DNA of 64,000 nt from JBCFAY01 sp038562375 (GTDB lineage Bacteria > Bacillota > Clostridia > Christensenellales > CAG-138). A program made the position numbers and the translations under genes. The notes beneath the pieces are model-generated. The model ran no database searches. It was given only the letters and a program-made list of their open reading frames with translations, and was not told the DNA's origin. Below are positions 1 to 7,712 of this stretch, one piece after another. The DNA lies in contig JBCFAY010000006.1 in the NCBI GenBank assembly GCA_038562375.1, positions 1 through 64,000 of the forward strand, read 5' to 3'. How positions within the stretch are numbered: position 1 is the first letter of the stretch; every line of letters starts with the position of its first letter.

Positions 1-1395
1 ATCGAAGCTGTTATACAATGTTGCACCCTCGGGCAGCGGATTCAGCTTTTGTTGTGGACTGCCATACATCCTAACCGGTACATATTTCGTATCCGGGCCA
101 AAGCTCACTTCCTTGCGGCTTCCGGAGCTTGTACACCTGTTTTGACACTGCCGGCAGGCTTCCTTGCTCGCGTATATATTGTTTGAGCCCTTCGTTTTGA
201 TCTTCGTCAGAGTGCGTCCCGTCGGGCATGTTACCGTACCGTCCTCGTTCAGACTGAAGCGGCTGAGCGTTCCCTGATCCATGAGTTCCACCTGTATTGC
301 CGTACCCTCATAGCATTTGGGAAGGATACCTGCGGCAATGCATTTTTGGATGTCCGCGGGTTTCGTTGAACGGCGTTCCTCCTCGCTGATCTCGTCTTCC
401 ACATAATCTATCGCAAATGTCCGTTCTTCTTTGTCATATTTCATGGCCACATTTGGAACGATGCCGTTCATCACGCAGTCCAGAATATCCTTCCGGCTCT
501 CATAGCCTTTGTCCGCCACCGCTTCGATCGTCTTGGCTTCAAGAATTTTTTTTGCATTCTCCGCCGTCTCTTTCAAGAGTCCCTGGTCGGTGCTGTGGTT
601 TGTCACCTCATACTCTGCAATCAGATGGCTGCCGCCGTCCACCGCCGTCTGTACGTTGTAGCAGCAGTGAAAACCGTCCTTAGAGTACATCCGCCTCGCC
701 TCCGGATCCGTAAGCAGAAGCTGTGTCTCTCCGCTTTTTTCAAGCTCCGCCAGATATCCTTGATATTTCTCCTTACGTGAACGGAGCTCTCTGACGGCTT
801 CCTTGATTTGCTTCTCTGTCAATGCTTTGGTATCCGGTTCGCGTCCGTCCTCTTTGTCCATCCTCGCAAGATATTCCGCGATATGCGCGTCGATCCGCTC
901 AAGCTTCTTTTGCAGTATCTCGGCGTTGTAGCAGTTGTCCTTGCTGTTGAGAGCCCTGAACTTCGAGCCGTCCACTGCCAGCAGTTGCTTCTGATAAAGC
1001 CCTAGCCTCATGCAGAGCTTCACAAACGCCCGGAACACGTTTCTGAGCGCCTTGGCGTTGTCCGTTCGAAAATCCGCGATTGTCCGGAAATCCGGCGTCA
1101 GGCGGTTCAATAGATAAAACAGCTCGATATTCCTTTTGCACTCCGCCATAAGCCTGCGGCTGGAGCGTATACGGTTGAAATAGCCGTAGACGTACAGCTT
1201 AAGCAGGTCGCGCGGGTCGTAGGCAGGTCTGCCTGTTTCATTCGGAACAGCACGCCTGATGCCTAGTTCTTCAAAGTCCAGCCCGTCCACGAACGCATCG
1301 ATAACCCGGGCAGGGTTATCTTCGCCTATGTAGTCCTCGATGCAGCCCGGCAGCAGCGTCATCTGTTTCCGATCCTGCCCTTCCACATATTTCAT
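1..1395 (-). CDS. IS1182-family transposase, partial (runs off left edge)
   Basis: One uninterrupted minus-strand frame runs from an ATG at 1395 to position 1 with no stop, so the C-terminus lies outside the window. The protein begins MKYVEGQDRKQMTLLPGCIE and has the DUF772-type N-terminal domain of IS1182/IS5-like transposases (NRIRSSRRLMAECKRNIELF, then TPDFRTIADFR). A DDE-type core follows, with candidate acidic residues in AVDGSKFRA and AVADKGYES, and a cysteine-rich segment (CRQCQNRC). It would cut and rejoin DNA at the element ends. The ribosome-binding site is weak (GGGG directly before ATG), common for transposases. The frame is intact over 465 codons, so the copy may be functional. 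Confidence 0.88.
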   Translation of the reverse strand, partial: MKYVEGQDRKQMTLLPGCIEDYIGEDNPARVIDAFVDGLDFEELGIRRAVPNETGRPAYDPRDLLKLYVYGYFNRIRSSRRLMAECKRNIELFYLLNRLTPDFRTIADFRTDNAKALRNVFRAFVKLCMRLGLYQKQLLAVDGSKFRALNSKDNCYNAEILQKKLERIDAHIAEYLARMDKEDGREPDTKALTEKQIKEAVRELRSRKEKYQGYLAELEKSGETQLLLTDPEARRMYSKDGFHCCYNVQTAVDGGSHLIAEYEVTNHSTDQGLLKETAENAKKILEAKTIEAVADKGYESRKDILDCVMNGIVPNVAMKYDKEERTFAIDYVEDEISEEERRSTKPADIQKCIAAGILPKCYEGTAIQVELMDQGTLSRFSLNEDGTVTCPTGRTLTKIKTKGSNNIYASKEACRQCQNRCTSSGSRKEVSFGPDTKYVPVRMYGSPQQKLNPLPEGATLYNSFD

Positions 1396-1425
1396 CCCCG
1401 TTACCGCCTGCTTTTTGATACTTCT

Positions 1426-1434
1426 ATTATACCA
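1426..1434 (-). promoter_or_regulatory. Extended -10 promoter element of the transposase
   Basis: On the minus strand TGGTATAAT matches an extended -10 (TGnTATAAT) 31 bases before the transposase start. No good -35 hexamer is present 17 bases further upstream, which fits a TG-dependent promoter or a junction promoter. Confidence 0.35.
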
Positions 1435-1471
1435 GGCCCTCCCTCGTGCTGACTTTCCGGACAGCCTGGCC

Positions 1472-1506
1472 AAACCCCGGTAAACATTGCGTTTACCGGG
1501 GTTTTT
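1472..1506. terminator. Bidirectional stem-loop terminator upstream of the IS transposase
   Basis: A perfect 11-bp stem (CCCCGGTAAAC at 1475-1485, GTTTACCGGGG at 1491-1501) with a five-base loop is flanked by AAA on the left and TTTTT on the right. It fits a Rho-independent terminator, stronger on the plus strand. It sits just beyond the 5' end of the transposase, where it would insulate the IS from outside transcription; it may mark the IS end. Confidence 0.6.
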
Positions 1507-1612
1507 ATATACCCGAGGAGTGAACATGGCGAAGTAATCTGACGCTTTTGGCCATTCCGTCGATCCCGATCATCAGCTTAGCCAAGGTCAAGTAGACATA
1601 AGCCTTTTTACG
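1505..1612 (-). pseudogene. Short transposase-like C-terminal remnant
   Basis: The minus strand has a 35-codon open stretch without a start codon, reading RKKAYVYLTLAKLMIGIDG and ending at a TAA at the edge of the stem-loop. The basic, aromatic composition resembles the tail of a transposase, but it is too short to assign to a family. It probably records an earlier insertion between the integrase gene and the present IS. Confidence 0.3.
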
Positions 1613-1682
1613 CTATTATATTACTGCGGCTCTCTCCTGTTTCAGCGGGAATTATTAAAATGTTACCCAATTTGTTGCCCGA

Positions 1683-2924
1683 CTAATAGTCGTATGTATT
1701 AGACTGGCTTGTGCCCAAAACTGCTTCGTGGTATTGCTCAAGAACCTTCCGCTTGCGCTCCAAGCGCACAGATATGTATTGCCCTGTTGCGCCATCTGAC
1801 AAGCCGGTATAAAGCCCCAAGCTTTTTAACGAGTGCCCGAGAATGCTTCCTACAGTAAAGAAATCACCGGACAATTCGTGCATATTCGTTGCAGCGCTAT
1901 GTCTCAAATCATGTAAGCGGATATGAGGCATCTGCAGGGATTGAAGCAAAGGTTTGAAATCGGAGGAGATTACCGGCGGATTGAATGCCACTCCATTTTT
2001 TCTGCAAACAACCAAGTTATTGTCATAGTAGCTGTCCCCCAGCGATTCTTTATTCAGGCAATACTGTATGAATTGCTGCTCAAAGAACGGAAGAACCTGT
2101 TTGGTAATCGGGAGGATAATTCGTTTACGCACTCCGTTATTGGCATCCTGTTTTAGCGGCGCAGTGGTAATCTGCTTGCGATCGCATCCCGGAGCTAACT
2201 GCTTGTTAACCTCAAAGCATTGTTTGTCCATGCATATGTCGTTCCAAGTAAGCGCCAGTATTTCGTTCCGCCTTAATCCGTAAAGTCCGCCAAGGATAAT
2301 AATCATTTCCCAATAGGTTTCTTTCACCAGTTCAATGAGCGCCTTCATTTGTTGTATAGTATAGGGCGCTGGGATATTGGGAGTAGCATTAAACTTTGTC
2401 AGCACATCTCTGGCCGGGTTAAATGGAATATACTGATAGCTTTTGGCGTGTTCCAGCGCAATGCTAAGAGTTCTATGGATGTATTTTATCGTATTGATAG
2501 CCAATCCCTTATCGCGAAGGTTATTATAAAGCGTATCCAACTTTTGTGCATTTAAATGAGTAAGCTTAATGGCACCGATGGCAGGAATGGCATAGCGGAA
2601 TACATTATGTTTGTATGCGGCATATGTTGTTGGTCGAAGATTATTTCGGGCATAACTTTCAAGCCATTCTGTCAAATATTCTGACACAGACCTTTTAGAG
2701 TTTACCTGGATTGCGAATGATTCGCCAGAGCGAGCGAATTTTAGCTTCATCTCTGCCTCGTGTACCGATGCCTCTCTTCGATTTAAGAAGCCACGTTTTG
2801 CGTAGGTCTTATAGGTTCCTTGGATTTTGTATTTAATGTATACATCATATACAACACCTGCTTTGCCTGTTCGCAAGCCGTCCGCCCTCTTCTTGTTTAC
2901 TACTTGTCGTTGATAGATTGCCAT
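1683..2924 (-). CDS. int: Tyrosine recombinase/integrase of the integrative element
   Basis: A 413-residue integrase of the Tn916/phage type. An arm-binding N-terminal region (about 1-65) is followed by a SAM-like core-binding domain (SVSEYLTEWLESYARNNLRP) and the catalytic domain. Visible catalytic landmarks are YGLRRNEILALTW (first Arg), HDLRHSAATN (His-x-x-Arg), LGHS, and a late Tyr, probably in GQYISV. It would integrate and excise the element by strand exchange at att sites. The start is an ATG preceded by AGGGGG. The gene faces the left end, as integrases usually do next to an att site. The partner att sequence is probably the tRNA-Ser fragment at 10092-10149. Confidence 0.9.
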   Translation of the reverse strand: MAIYQRQVVNKKRADGLRTGKAGVVYDVYIKYKIQGTYKTYAKRGFLNRREASVHEAEMKLKFARSGESFAIQVNSKRSVSEYLTEWLESYARNNLRPTTYAAYKHNVFRYAIPAIGAIKLTHLNAQKLDTLYNNLRDKGLAINTIKYIHRTLSIALEHAKSYQYIPFNPARDVLTKFNATPNIPAPYTIQQMKALIELVKETYWEMIIILGGLYGLRRNEILALTWNDICMDKQCFEVNKQLAPGCDRKQITTAPLKQDANNGVRKRIILPITKQVLPFFEQQFIQYCLNKESLGDSYYDNNLVVCRKNGVAFNPPVISSDFKPLLQSLQMPHIRLHDLRHSAATNMHELSGDFFTVGSILGHSLKSLGLYTGLSDGATGQYISVRLERKRKVLEQYHEAVLGTSQSNTYDY

Positions 2925-3048
2925 AGAAATTACCCCCTAAATGTTTTTGAAGATAATTCTAATTAAATCGTATAATCCTAAAAAATATCACAATATTGAG
3001 TTAATGCGAGAATAGATGCATATTTTAAAGAAATTTAGCTTTTTTTGT

Positions 3049-3077
3049 TTGATGACTGAAAAGGTAAATGATATAAT
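3049..3077 (+). promoter_or_regulatory. Sigma-A promoter of the four-gene cassette
   Basis: TTGATG (3049-3054), a 17-bp spacer and TATAAT (3072-3077) with an upstream TG form a near-consensus extended promoter. It lies about 110 bases before the first cassette gene and diverges from the integrase gene. Confidence 0.65.
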
Positions 3078-3193
3078 AATTTATATAAAATGTATCATTA
3101 TCCTTGTAAGTAGGATTGATCTTTAGTTAAATTTATATATGTTATTTGTTATTGGCTGATATGCCTGACTTAAATAAGTAGGAGGATAAAACT

Positions 3194-3913
3194 ATGGCAG
3201 ATAATACTTCTTTTCCGATGCTAAGCGTTAGCGCTTGGTGGAACATTAGAAAAAAGTTTAAACAAACAATTCCAGGGACAGTTACCCCAAATTATTTAGC
3301 AAGTATTTTAAATATGCAGGAAAGATCAGCGGGCAATAACATTATGCCCTATTTAAAGCAAATTGGTATAATCGACCAGGAAGGAAAAACCGGTGACCGT
3401 GCCAAAATGTGGCGAGATGACGTCGATTATCCTAAGGTATGCGAGGAAATTAAAAACGAGATTTATCCTAAAGAGTTGCTCGATATACCGGTATCTTCTA
3501 ATGATGATAAAGAAAGTGTTAAGAGATGGTTCGCAAGGTCTACTGGAACCGGAGAAGCAGCTGTAAATAAAATCACTGCGTTTTACTTTCTATTGTGTGA
3601 AGCAGACCCAGCTAAAGAACCAAATACTTCAAAAACCACACCTAAAAATGAGAAATCGTTGCGATCTAAAGATACACTGCCCAAGGCCGAAACAAAAGCA
3701 GTAGGGAAAATGACATCCTCTTCTACAGTCAAGACGACAAATGCGGTGAAGCAACCTGGACTACCCCCACAGCATAATGCTGCTGCAATCCCTGCAATTA
3801 ATATTAATCTTCAAATACACATTTCTTCCGATGCATCACCCGAACAAATTGATAAAATTTTTGAAAGTATGTATAAACATATTTATAGTAAGAAAGATGA
3901 TATGAATGGATAA
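3194..3913 (+). CDS. DUF5343-like protein, first gene of AT-rich cassette
   Basis: A 239-residue protein whose first 150 residues resemble DUF5343: a winged-helix-like N-terminus, then YPKELLDIP and the RWFARSTGTGEAAVNKITAFY segment. A polar linker (about 150-195) leads to a C-terminal motif (INLQIHISSDASPEQIDKIF) that looks like an oligomerisation or partner-docking strand and helix. DUF5343 has no settled biochemical role; a DNA-binding or regulatory part in a conflict system is inference. The ATG at 3194 follows AGGAGG. Its stop overlaps the next gene by 8 bases, so the two are translationally coupled. Base composition is clearly AT-richer than the restriction genes to the right. Confidence 0.7.
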   Translation: MADNTSFPMLSVSAWWNIRKKFKQTIPGTVTPNYLASILNMQERSAGNNIMPYLKQIGIIDQEGKTGDRAKMWRDDVDYPKVCEEIKNEIYPKELLDIPVSSNDDKESVKRWFARSTGTGEAAVNKITAFYFLLCEADPAKEPNTSKTTPKNEKSLRSKDTLPKAETKAVGKMTSSSTVKTTNAVKQPGLPPQHNAAAIPAININLQIHISSDASPEQIDKIFESMYKHIYSKKDDMNG

Positions 3914-4424
3914 CATTCGAGAATATATTATTTCATTTACTCAAGAATTGAGTAAAGACCTACCACAATCCTATGTTCCACCAAGCGAAGGAGCAAAATC
4001 AAAAACCGAAATGGTTATAGCTGCTTCGCTTTTTAAAAATACTCGTGGTTATATAGAACGGGTTGTGATGCAAATTAATGGATCTTATGAGCAAGGCTGG
4101 TATGATAGTTGCGCTGTAATGATTCGAAGGCTCCTTGAAACATTAATAATAGAGGTGTTTGAAAAGCACAAGATAGCAGACAAAATAAAAAACCCAAAAA
4201 CAAACGATTTTTGTTATCTAAGCGACTTGATTACAATAACTCTTTCTGAGGCAAGTTGGAATTTGAGCCGAAATACAAAGCAAGTTATGCCCAAACTTAA
4301 AAATATTGGGGATTTGTCTGCGCACAGTAGGCGTTACAACGCACATAGAAGTGATATAGATAACATTATTCAAGACTTAAGAATTGTTGCACAAGAATTA
4401 ATCTACCTGGCTGGTTTAAAATAG
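3906..4424 (+). CDS. HEPN/DUF4145-like helical protein
   Basis: A 172-residue, mostly helical protein. A central helix with RRLLETLIIEVFEK and a late GDLSAHSRRYNAHRSDID stretch resemble DUF4145/HEPN-like proteins, where such His/Arg/Asn-rich segments often precede the last helix. A canonical HEPN R-x4-6-H motif cannot be assigned with certainty, so RNase activity is only a possibility. The start overlaps the DUF5343-like gene by 8 bases and the next gene begins 15 bases after the stop, so it belongs to the same operon. Confidence 0.5.
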   Translation: MDNIREYIISFTQELSKDLPQSYVPPSEGAKSKTEMVIAASLFKNTRGYIERVVMQINGSYEQGWYDSCAVMIRRLLETLIIEVFEKHKIADKIKNPKTNDFCYLSDLITITLSEASWNLSRNTKQVMPKLKNIGDLSAHSRRYNAHRSDIDNIIQDLRIVAQELIYLAGLK

Positions 4425-4439
4425 GTAGATAAAATATTT

Positions 4440-5309
4440 ATGAAAGACTTAAATGATTTTGGTATAACATTAAGAAAACGTGCACATTGGACACACAGTA
4501 TTATAAAAAGGAGTGCAATATTAGGATTAGGTATAATGGAAGAAACCCTGACTGATATGCATCTCTTTTCAATTGCAGACGAATACAATGAGAATATTAT
4601 AACAAAGAAATTCTCCCGCCGCGAAGAGGGTTCTAAAAGTGGCGCTGACTGGCTTTGGGTTGTTGGTGAACCTGGTAGCTGGATTCCACTTTTGGTTCAG
4701 GCAAAAATTATCAACCCCAAAACTGGTAATTGCCAGCATTTTGATTATAAGGATGGAGAACAACGGAAACGGTTATTATTATATGCTCGTCAACATTCTT
4801 ATATCCCGGTATATTGCATTTATAGTTCTATCCCTGCTGATTTTGAGCCACCTGCATTTTTAGACAGAGATGGTAGGCAAAAGGAAGATTGGGCTTGTTC
4901 GTTTATATCTCCTAAATCAGTTCGCTTCTTATCAAGACAAGGGATAAAAAATCAAAATGAAATCCTAAAATTAAGTATCCCTTGGATGGACCCATTCTGC
5001 CGAGCCGCTTTTGATGTAGAACCAATGGGGCAAGCTGTAGCAAAAGCTATTGTAGATATTAGAGATGGTTTCGAAGAATCAACCATCAAAAGATTAACGT
5101 CAAAAGTTCAAATAGAACAACCTAACTTAATACAAAAACGCATAAATTGGGAAAACATGGATTCTATTCAGTCTATTAAAAAAGAAATCCCTCGAGCTAT
5201 TTGTAATATGTTTAGGGTTTCCTCATTTGATTCGACAAGAACACCTTTAGCTGGTGTGAGTATAATATCAACGATTCCAATAAATCAAATTAAAGAATTA
5301 AGTAATTAA
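4440..5309 (+). CDS. Restriction-endonuclease-like protein (DUF6615-like)
   Basis: A 289-residue protein with the signature of a PD-(D/E)XK-type fold: EETLTDMHLFSI near residue 32, an Asp in SGADWLWVVG (about 68-76), and a Gln-Ala-Lys in LLVQAKII (about 86-93) in place of the usual E-x-K. This order matches the DUF6615 type as I remember it. It would be the nuclease candidate of the cassette, but substrate and activity cannot be read from sequence. The ATG at 4440 has only a weak ribosome-binding site, consistent with coupling to the upstream gene. A later start at 4537 is possible but would remove an apparently conserved helix. Confidence 0.5.
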   Translation: MKDLNDFGITLRKRAHWTHSIIKRSAILGLGIMEETLTDMHLFSIADEYNENIITKKFSRREEGSKSGADWLWVVGEPGSWIPLLVQAKIINPKTGNCQHFDYKDGEQRKRLLLYARQHSYIPVYCIYSSIPADFEPPAFLDRDGRQKEDWACSFISPKSVRFLSRQGIKNQNEILKLSIPWMDPFCRAAFDVEPMGQAVAKAIVDIRDGFEESTIKRLTSKVQIEQPNLIQKRINWENMDSIQSIKKEIPRAICNMFRVSSFDSTRTPLAGVSIISTIPINQIKELSN

Positions 5310-5337
5310 CTAAGGTAATAATTGGGTAGGCAATGAT

Positions 5338-6255
5338 ATGAAAAAGCGAAAACAGCATTATGTATGGAAGCATTATCTTGAAGCATGGACAGTCGATGGA
5401 CAGTTATTCTGCTTGCGTGATAAAAATATATTTCCGACTAACCTCATAAATATTGCTCAGAAAAGAGATTTTTATAGGCTTAATGAATTGACGGAAAACG
5501 ATATTGCGCTTATAAAATTGCTTTGGATTGACACATCCCCTCCTCTCCTCCGTCCGTTGCACATGGATTTGCTTAATGGCTTTAATTTGGCTTTTGAAAT
5601 AAAAAAGCTATATGAAGCATCGGGTAAAATTGATTTAGAATTAGAAAAGCAGTTAGATGTAACTATGAACAATTTAGAAGAAAACTTCCATTGTGGCATT
5701 GAAGGGCTAGCGATACCTTATCTTGAAAATGTTCGTAGTGGTGATATTGCATTTTATGCTGATGAGGGTAATCGAATTGAATTTAATTATTTTCTTGCTA
5801 CTCAATATCTTAGGACTAATCATATTAAAGAGCACATAAAAACTGCCTTTAGTGATATGCCAAGGAAATATGCTCAATTCGGATTGAATATCGAAAGAGT
5901 ATGGAATGTTGTTTCTCACATTTTGGCAACTAATATGGGGTATGTATTATCAAGAGAAGACAGCAATATGCAGTTGATTTTACTATATAACAACACTAAA
6001 ATTCCCTTTATTACAAGCGATCAGCCTATAGTGAATATTCGGGCAGATCATCTTAGCTTTGATGCACCAACTGAATTTGAATTATATTATCCCCACACTC
6101 CCAATTTGGCCTTAATTCTTTCAGAACAAGGTAAAAGCTCATATTCTGGAAATCTAACTAAAAATGAAATCATGAAACTTAATAATCAAATAGTTGCATC
6201 ATCACAAGAACAGGTCTATGCCAACGAAAGAAATGTATTGGAGCAATACTTGTAA
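5338..6255 (+). CDS. DUF4238-like protein, last gene of the cassette
   Basis: A 305-residue protein beginning MKKRKQHYVWKHYLEAW, the hallmark start of DUF4238 proteins (usually NQHYVPQFYL). It also carries the family's second landmark, PFITSDQPIVNI, at about residue 221. DUF4238 proteins are found in many genomes next to defence and mobile genes, but no reaction is established. The gene lies 28 bases downstream of the nuclease-like gene, has the same AT-rich composition, and ends the operon. Confidence 0.7.
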   Translation: MKKRKQHYVWKHYLEAWTVDGQLFCLRDKNIFPTNLINIAQKRDFYRLNELTENDIALIKLLWIDTSPPLLRPLHMDLLNGFNLAFEIKKLYEASGKIDLELEKQLDVTMNNLEENFHCGIEGLAIPYLENVRSGDIAFYADEGNRIEFNYFLATQYLRTNHIKEHIKTAFSDMPRKYAQFGLNIERVWNVVSHILATNMGYVLSREDSNMQLILLYNNTKIPFITSDQPIVNIRADHLSFDAPTEFELYYPHTPNLALILSEQGKSSYSGNLTKNEIMKLNNQIVASSQEQVYANERNVLEQYL

Positions 6256-6492
6256 AATTTCACCGCCGCCCATCACGGACGGCGGACTTCCCTCGTCCTC
6301 CTGCTCGTCAGCACCAGCCCATTAGTTATCAAGTATCCAAGAGCACTCCCTTAGTAAGATAGCGATGACCAAACGAGAGAAATTCAGGCGTTAGTTCAAT
6401 GTGGAGAGTAAGCCTACGTATACACAGGGAAGATATATACCTTCTCTACTTCTCTGAGTCTAAAGAAATTCTTTACGTTCTCAAATTATTTA
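6256..6492. other. Gene-free spacer between cassette and R-M module
   Basis: No convincing coding frame is present. It starts with a GC-rich imperfect hairpin (CCGCCG 6263-6268 with CGGCGG 6280-6285) standing out in AT-rich surroundings. This may end the cassette transcript, although there is no T-run. The rest is unstructured to the eye. Confidence 0.4.
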
Positions 6493-6522
6493 TTGATAGT
6501 TTTTTAGACAATATGCTACAAT
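6493..6522 (+). promoter_or_regulatory. Promoter of the type II R-M module
   Basis: TTGATA (6493-6498), an 18-bp spacer and TACAAT (6517-6522) with an upstream TG lie just before the HTH regulator gene. Confidence 0.5.
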
Positions 6523-6565
6523 TAATGGAACGAAAACGGCTTGGATAATTATGAGGTGGCTATAC

Positions 6566-6793
6566 GTGGGTATCAATTACAATAAACTTTGGAAGCTTCT
6601 GATTGATAAGGAAATGAATAAGCAGGATTTGAAGGAAGTATCAGGGATCAGCACGACCTCTATAGCCAAGCTTGGAAAAGGCGAGAACATAACCACGGAT
6701 GTGCTGTTGAAAATTTGCCGCGCACTCAAATGCGATGTGGCAGATATCATGGAAGTCACTCCGGATGAACCGATAAAAAGAAGAGAAGAGTAA
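6566..6793 (+). CDS. Cro/C1-type HTH regulator, probable controller of the R-M genes
   Basis: A 75-residue single-domain XRE-family protein (INYNKLWKLLIDKEM, then the helix-turn-helix DLKEVSGISTTSIAKLGKGE and LLKICRALKCDVADIM). Small XRE proteins next to type II systems often act as C proteins that time endonuclease expression; here that is inference from position. I place the start at GTG 6566, because GAGGTGG (6553-6559) is correctly spaced before it. The ATG at 6551 would put the ribosome-binding site inside the gene. The endonuclease gene starts 33 bases downstream on the same strand. Confidence 0.8.
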   Translation: MGINYNKLWKLLIDKEMNKQDLKEVSGISTTSIAKLGKGENITTDVLLKICRALKCDVADIMEVTPDEPIKRREE

Positions 6794-6826
6794 ATTCAAA
6801 ATTAGAAAATTGAGGGGTGATTATTT

Positions 6827-7708
6827 ATGCTCGAAACAAGACGGTATTTCGAGGAATACCGGTCTGATGCCCATAACTGGATCACACTTACATCCGGGGA
6901 ATACTATCCGGATATTTTGCAGGATGCTTGCGAACTGTACAAGCCAGTATTGGTGTTATTCGGTCAAATACTGAAGCGAAGTGAATCTTCCGAACGGCTC
7001 TTTATGGAATTGTGTGATACCGCTGATGGTTGGATGCGGGTACAACTGGCACGGGTTTTTAGGAAATACGTCAGCCCCGATACGCCGGTTGAACTGTTGA
7101 AAAAGAAAACGATGGCAACTCGCATTTGTGAGCAATTCAGCGACCGCTTCCGGCCAATCAACGAAGTTCAGGCAGCCTTTGATAGCCGACCGATCCCTGA
7201 TGAGGCGATATGTGCGGTTCTCTGGGAGTATAAGGATCGTGGCAAAAAGGGATATGACCTCACCGAAAAATTTTTCATCATGCTCAAGGATCAATTTCCA
7301 GACCTGACGATCCTCGGCCCGGAACGCGCCGGAAAAGATATACTTCTGGGTACGGTTTTCGAAGGCTATCCGAATCCCAAACGACCAGTTGACTTTATTA
7401 TCATGAATAGCAAAGAGGAAGTACTAGCGGTCGGACTTGCCCGATATGACTCTGATAGAGGCGGAGCCCAAGAAGACGACCGGACTGGTGGTTATAAGAA
7501 CTGTGCAGACGAAGTGTTAACCTATTGTCGTGAAAAGGGACTGGACACTAAAGTGATATTCCTTAACGATGGCCCTGGGCTCATGCTTGGTTCTATGTGG
7601 ACGGACTATTCGGAGATTGAGAAACGGTGGGATAACAAAATAATGGTTCTTACTTTGCGAATGGTTCCGATTCGACTAAACAGAGAGTGGCTAGAGAATA
7701 AGGAGTGA
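6827..7708 (+). CDS. Type II restriction endonuclease, probable
   Basis: A 293-residue protein. The C-terminal half carries a nuclease-like core: LTILGPERAGKDI, RPVDFIIMNSKEEVLAVGLARYD and DRGGAQEDDRTGGY. This Asp and Arg/Glu-rich arrangement is of the kind seen in restriction enzymes with divergent PD-(D/E)XK cores, although a textbook E-x-K is not obvious. The assignment rests mainly on context: it lies between an HTH regulator and a DNA methyltransferase, with only four bases between its stop and the methyltransferase ATG. A GAGGGG ribosome-binding site precedes the start. The target sequence cannot be predicted. Confidence 0.7.
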   Translation: MLETRRYFEEYRSDAHNWITLTSGEYYPDILQDACELYKPVLVLFGQILKRSESSERLFMELCDTADGWMRVQLARVFRKYVSPDTPVELLKKKTMATRICEQFSDRFRPINEVQAAFDSRPIPDEAICAVLWEYKDRGKKGYDLTEKFFIMLKDQFPDLTILGPERAGKDILLGTVFEGYPNPKRPVDFIIMNSKEEVLAVGLARYDSDRGGAQEDDRTGGYKNCADEVLTYCREKGLDTKVIFLNDGPGLMLGSMWTDYSEIEKRWDNKIMVLTLRMVPIRLNREWLENKE

Positions 7709-7712
7709 TTTC

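Noticed and set aside
3906..4424. Calling the second cassette gene a HEPN ribonuclease
   Set aside because: A canonical R-x4-6-H motif cannot be placed with confidence; only the helical pattern and His/Asn-rich end resemble HEPN/DUF4145.
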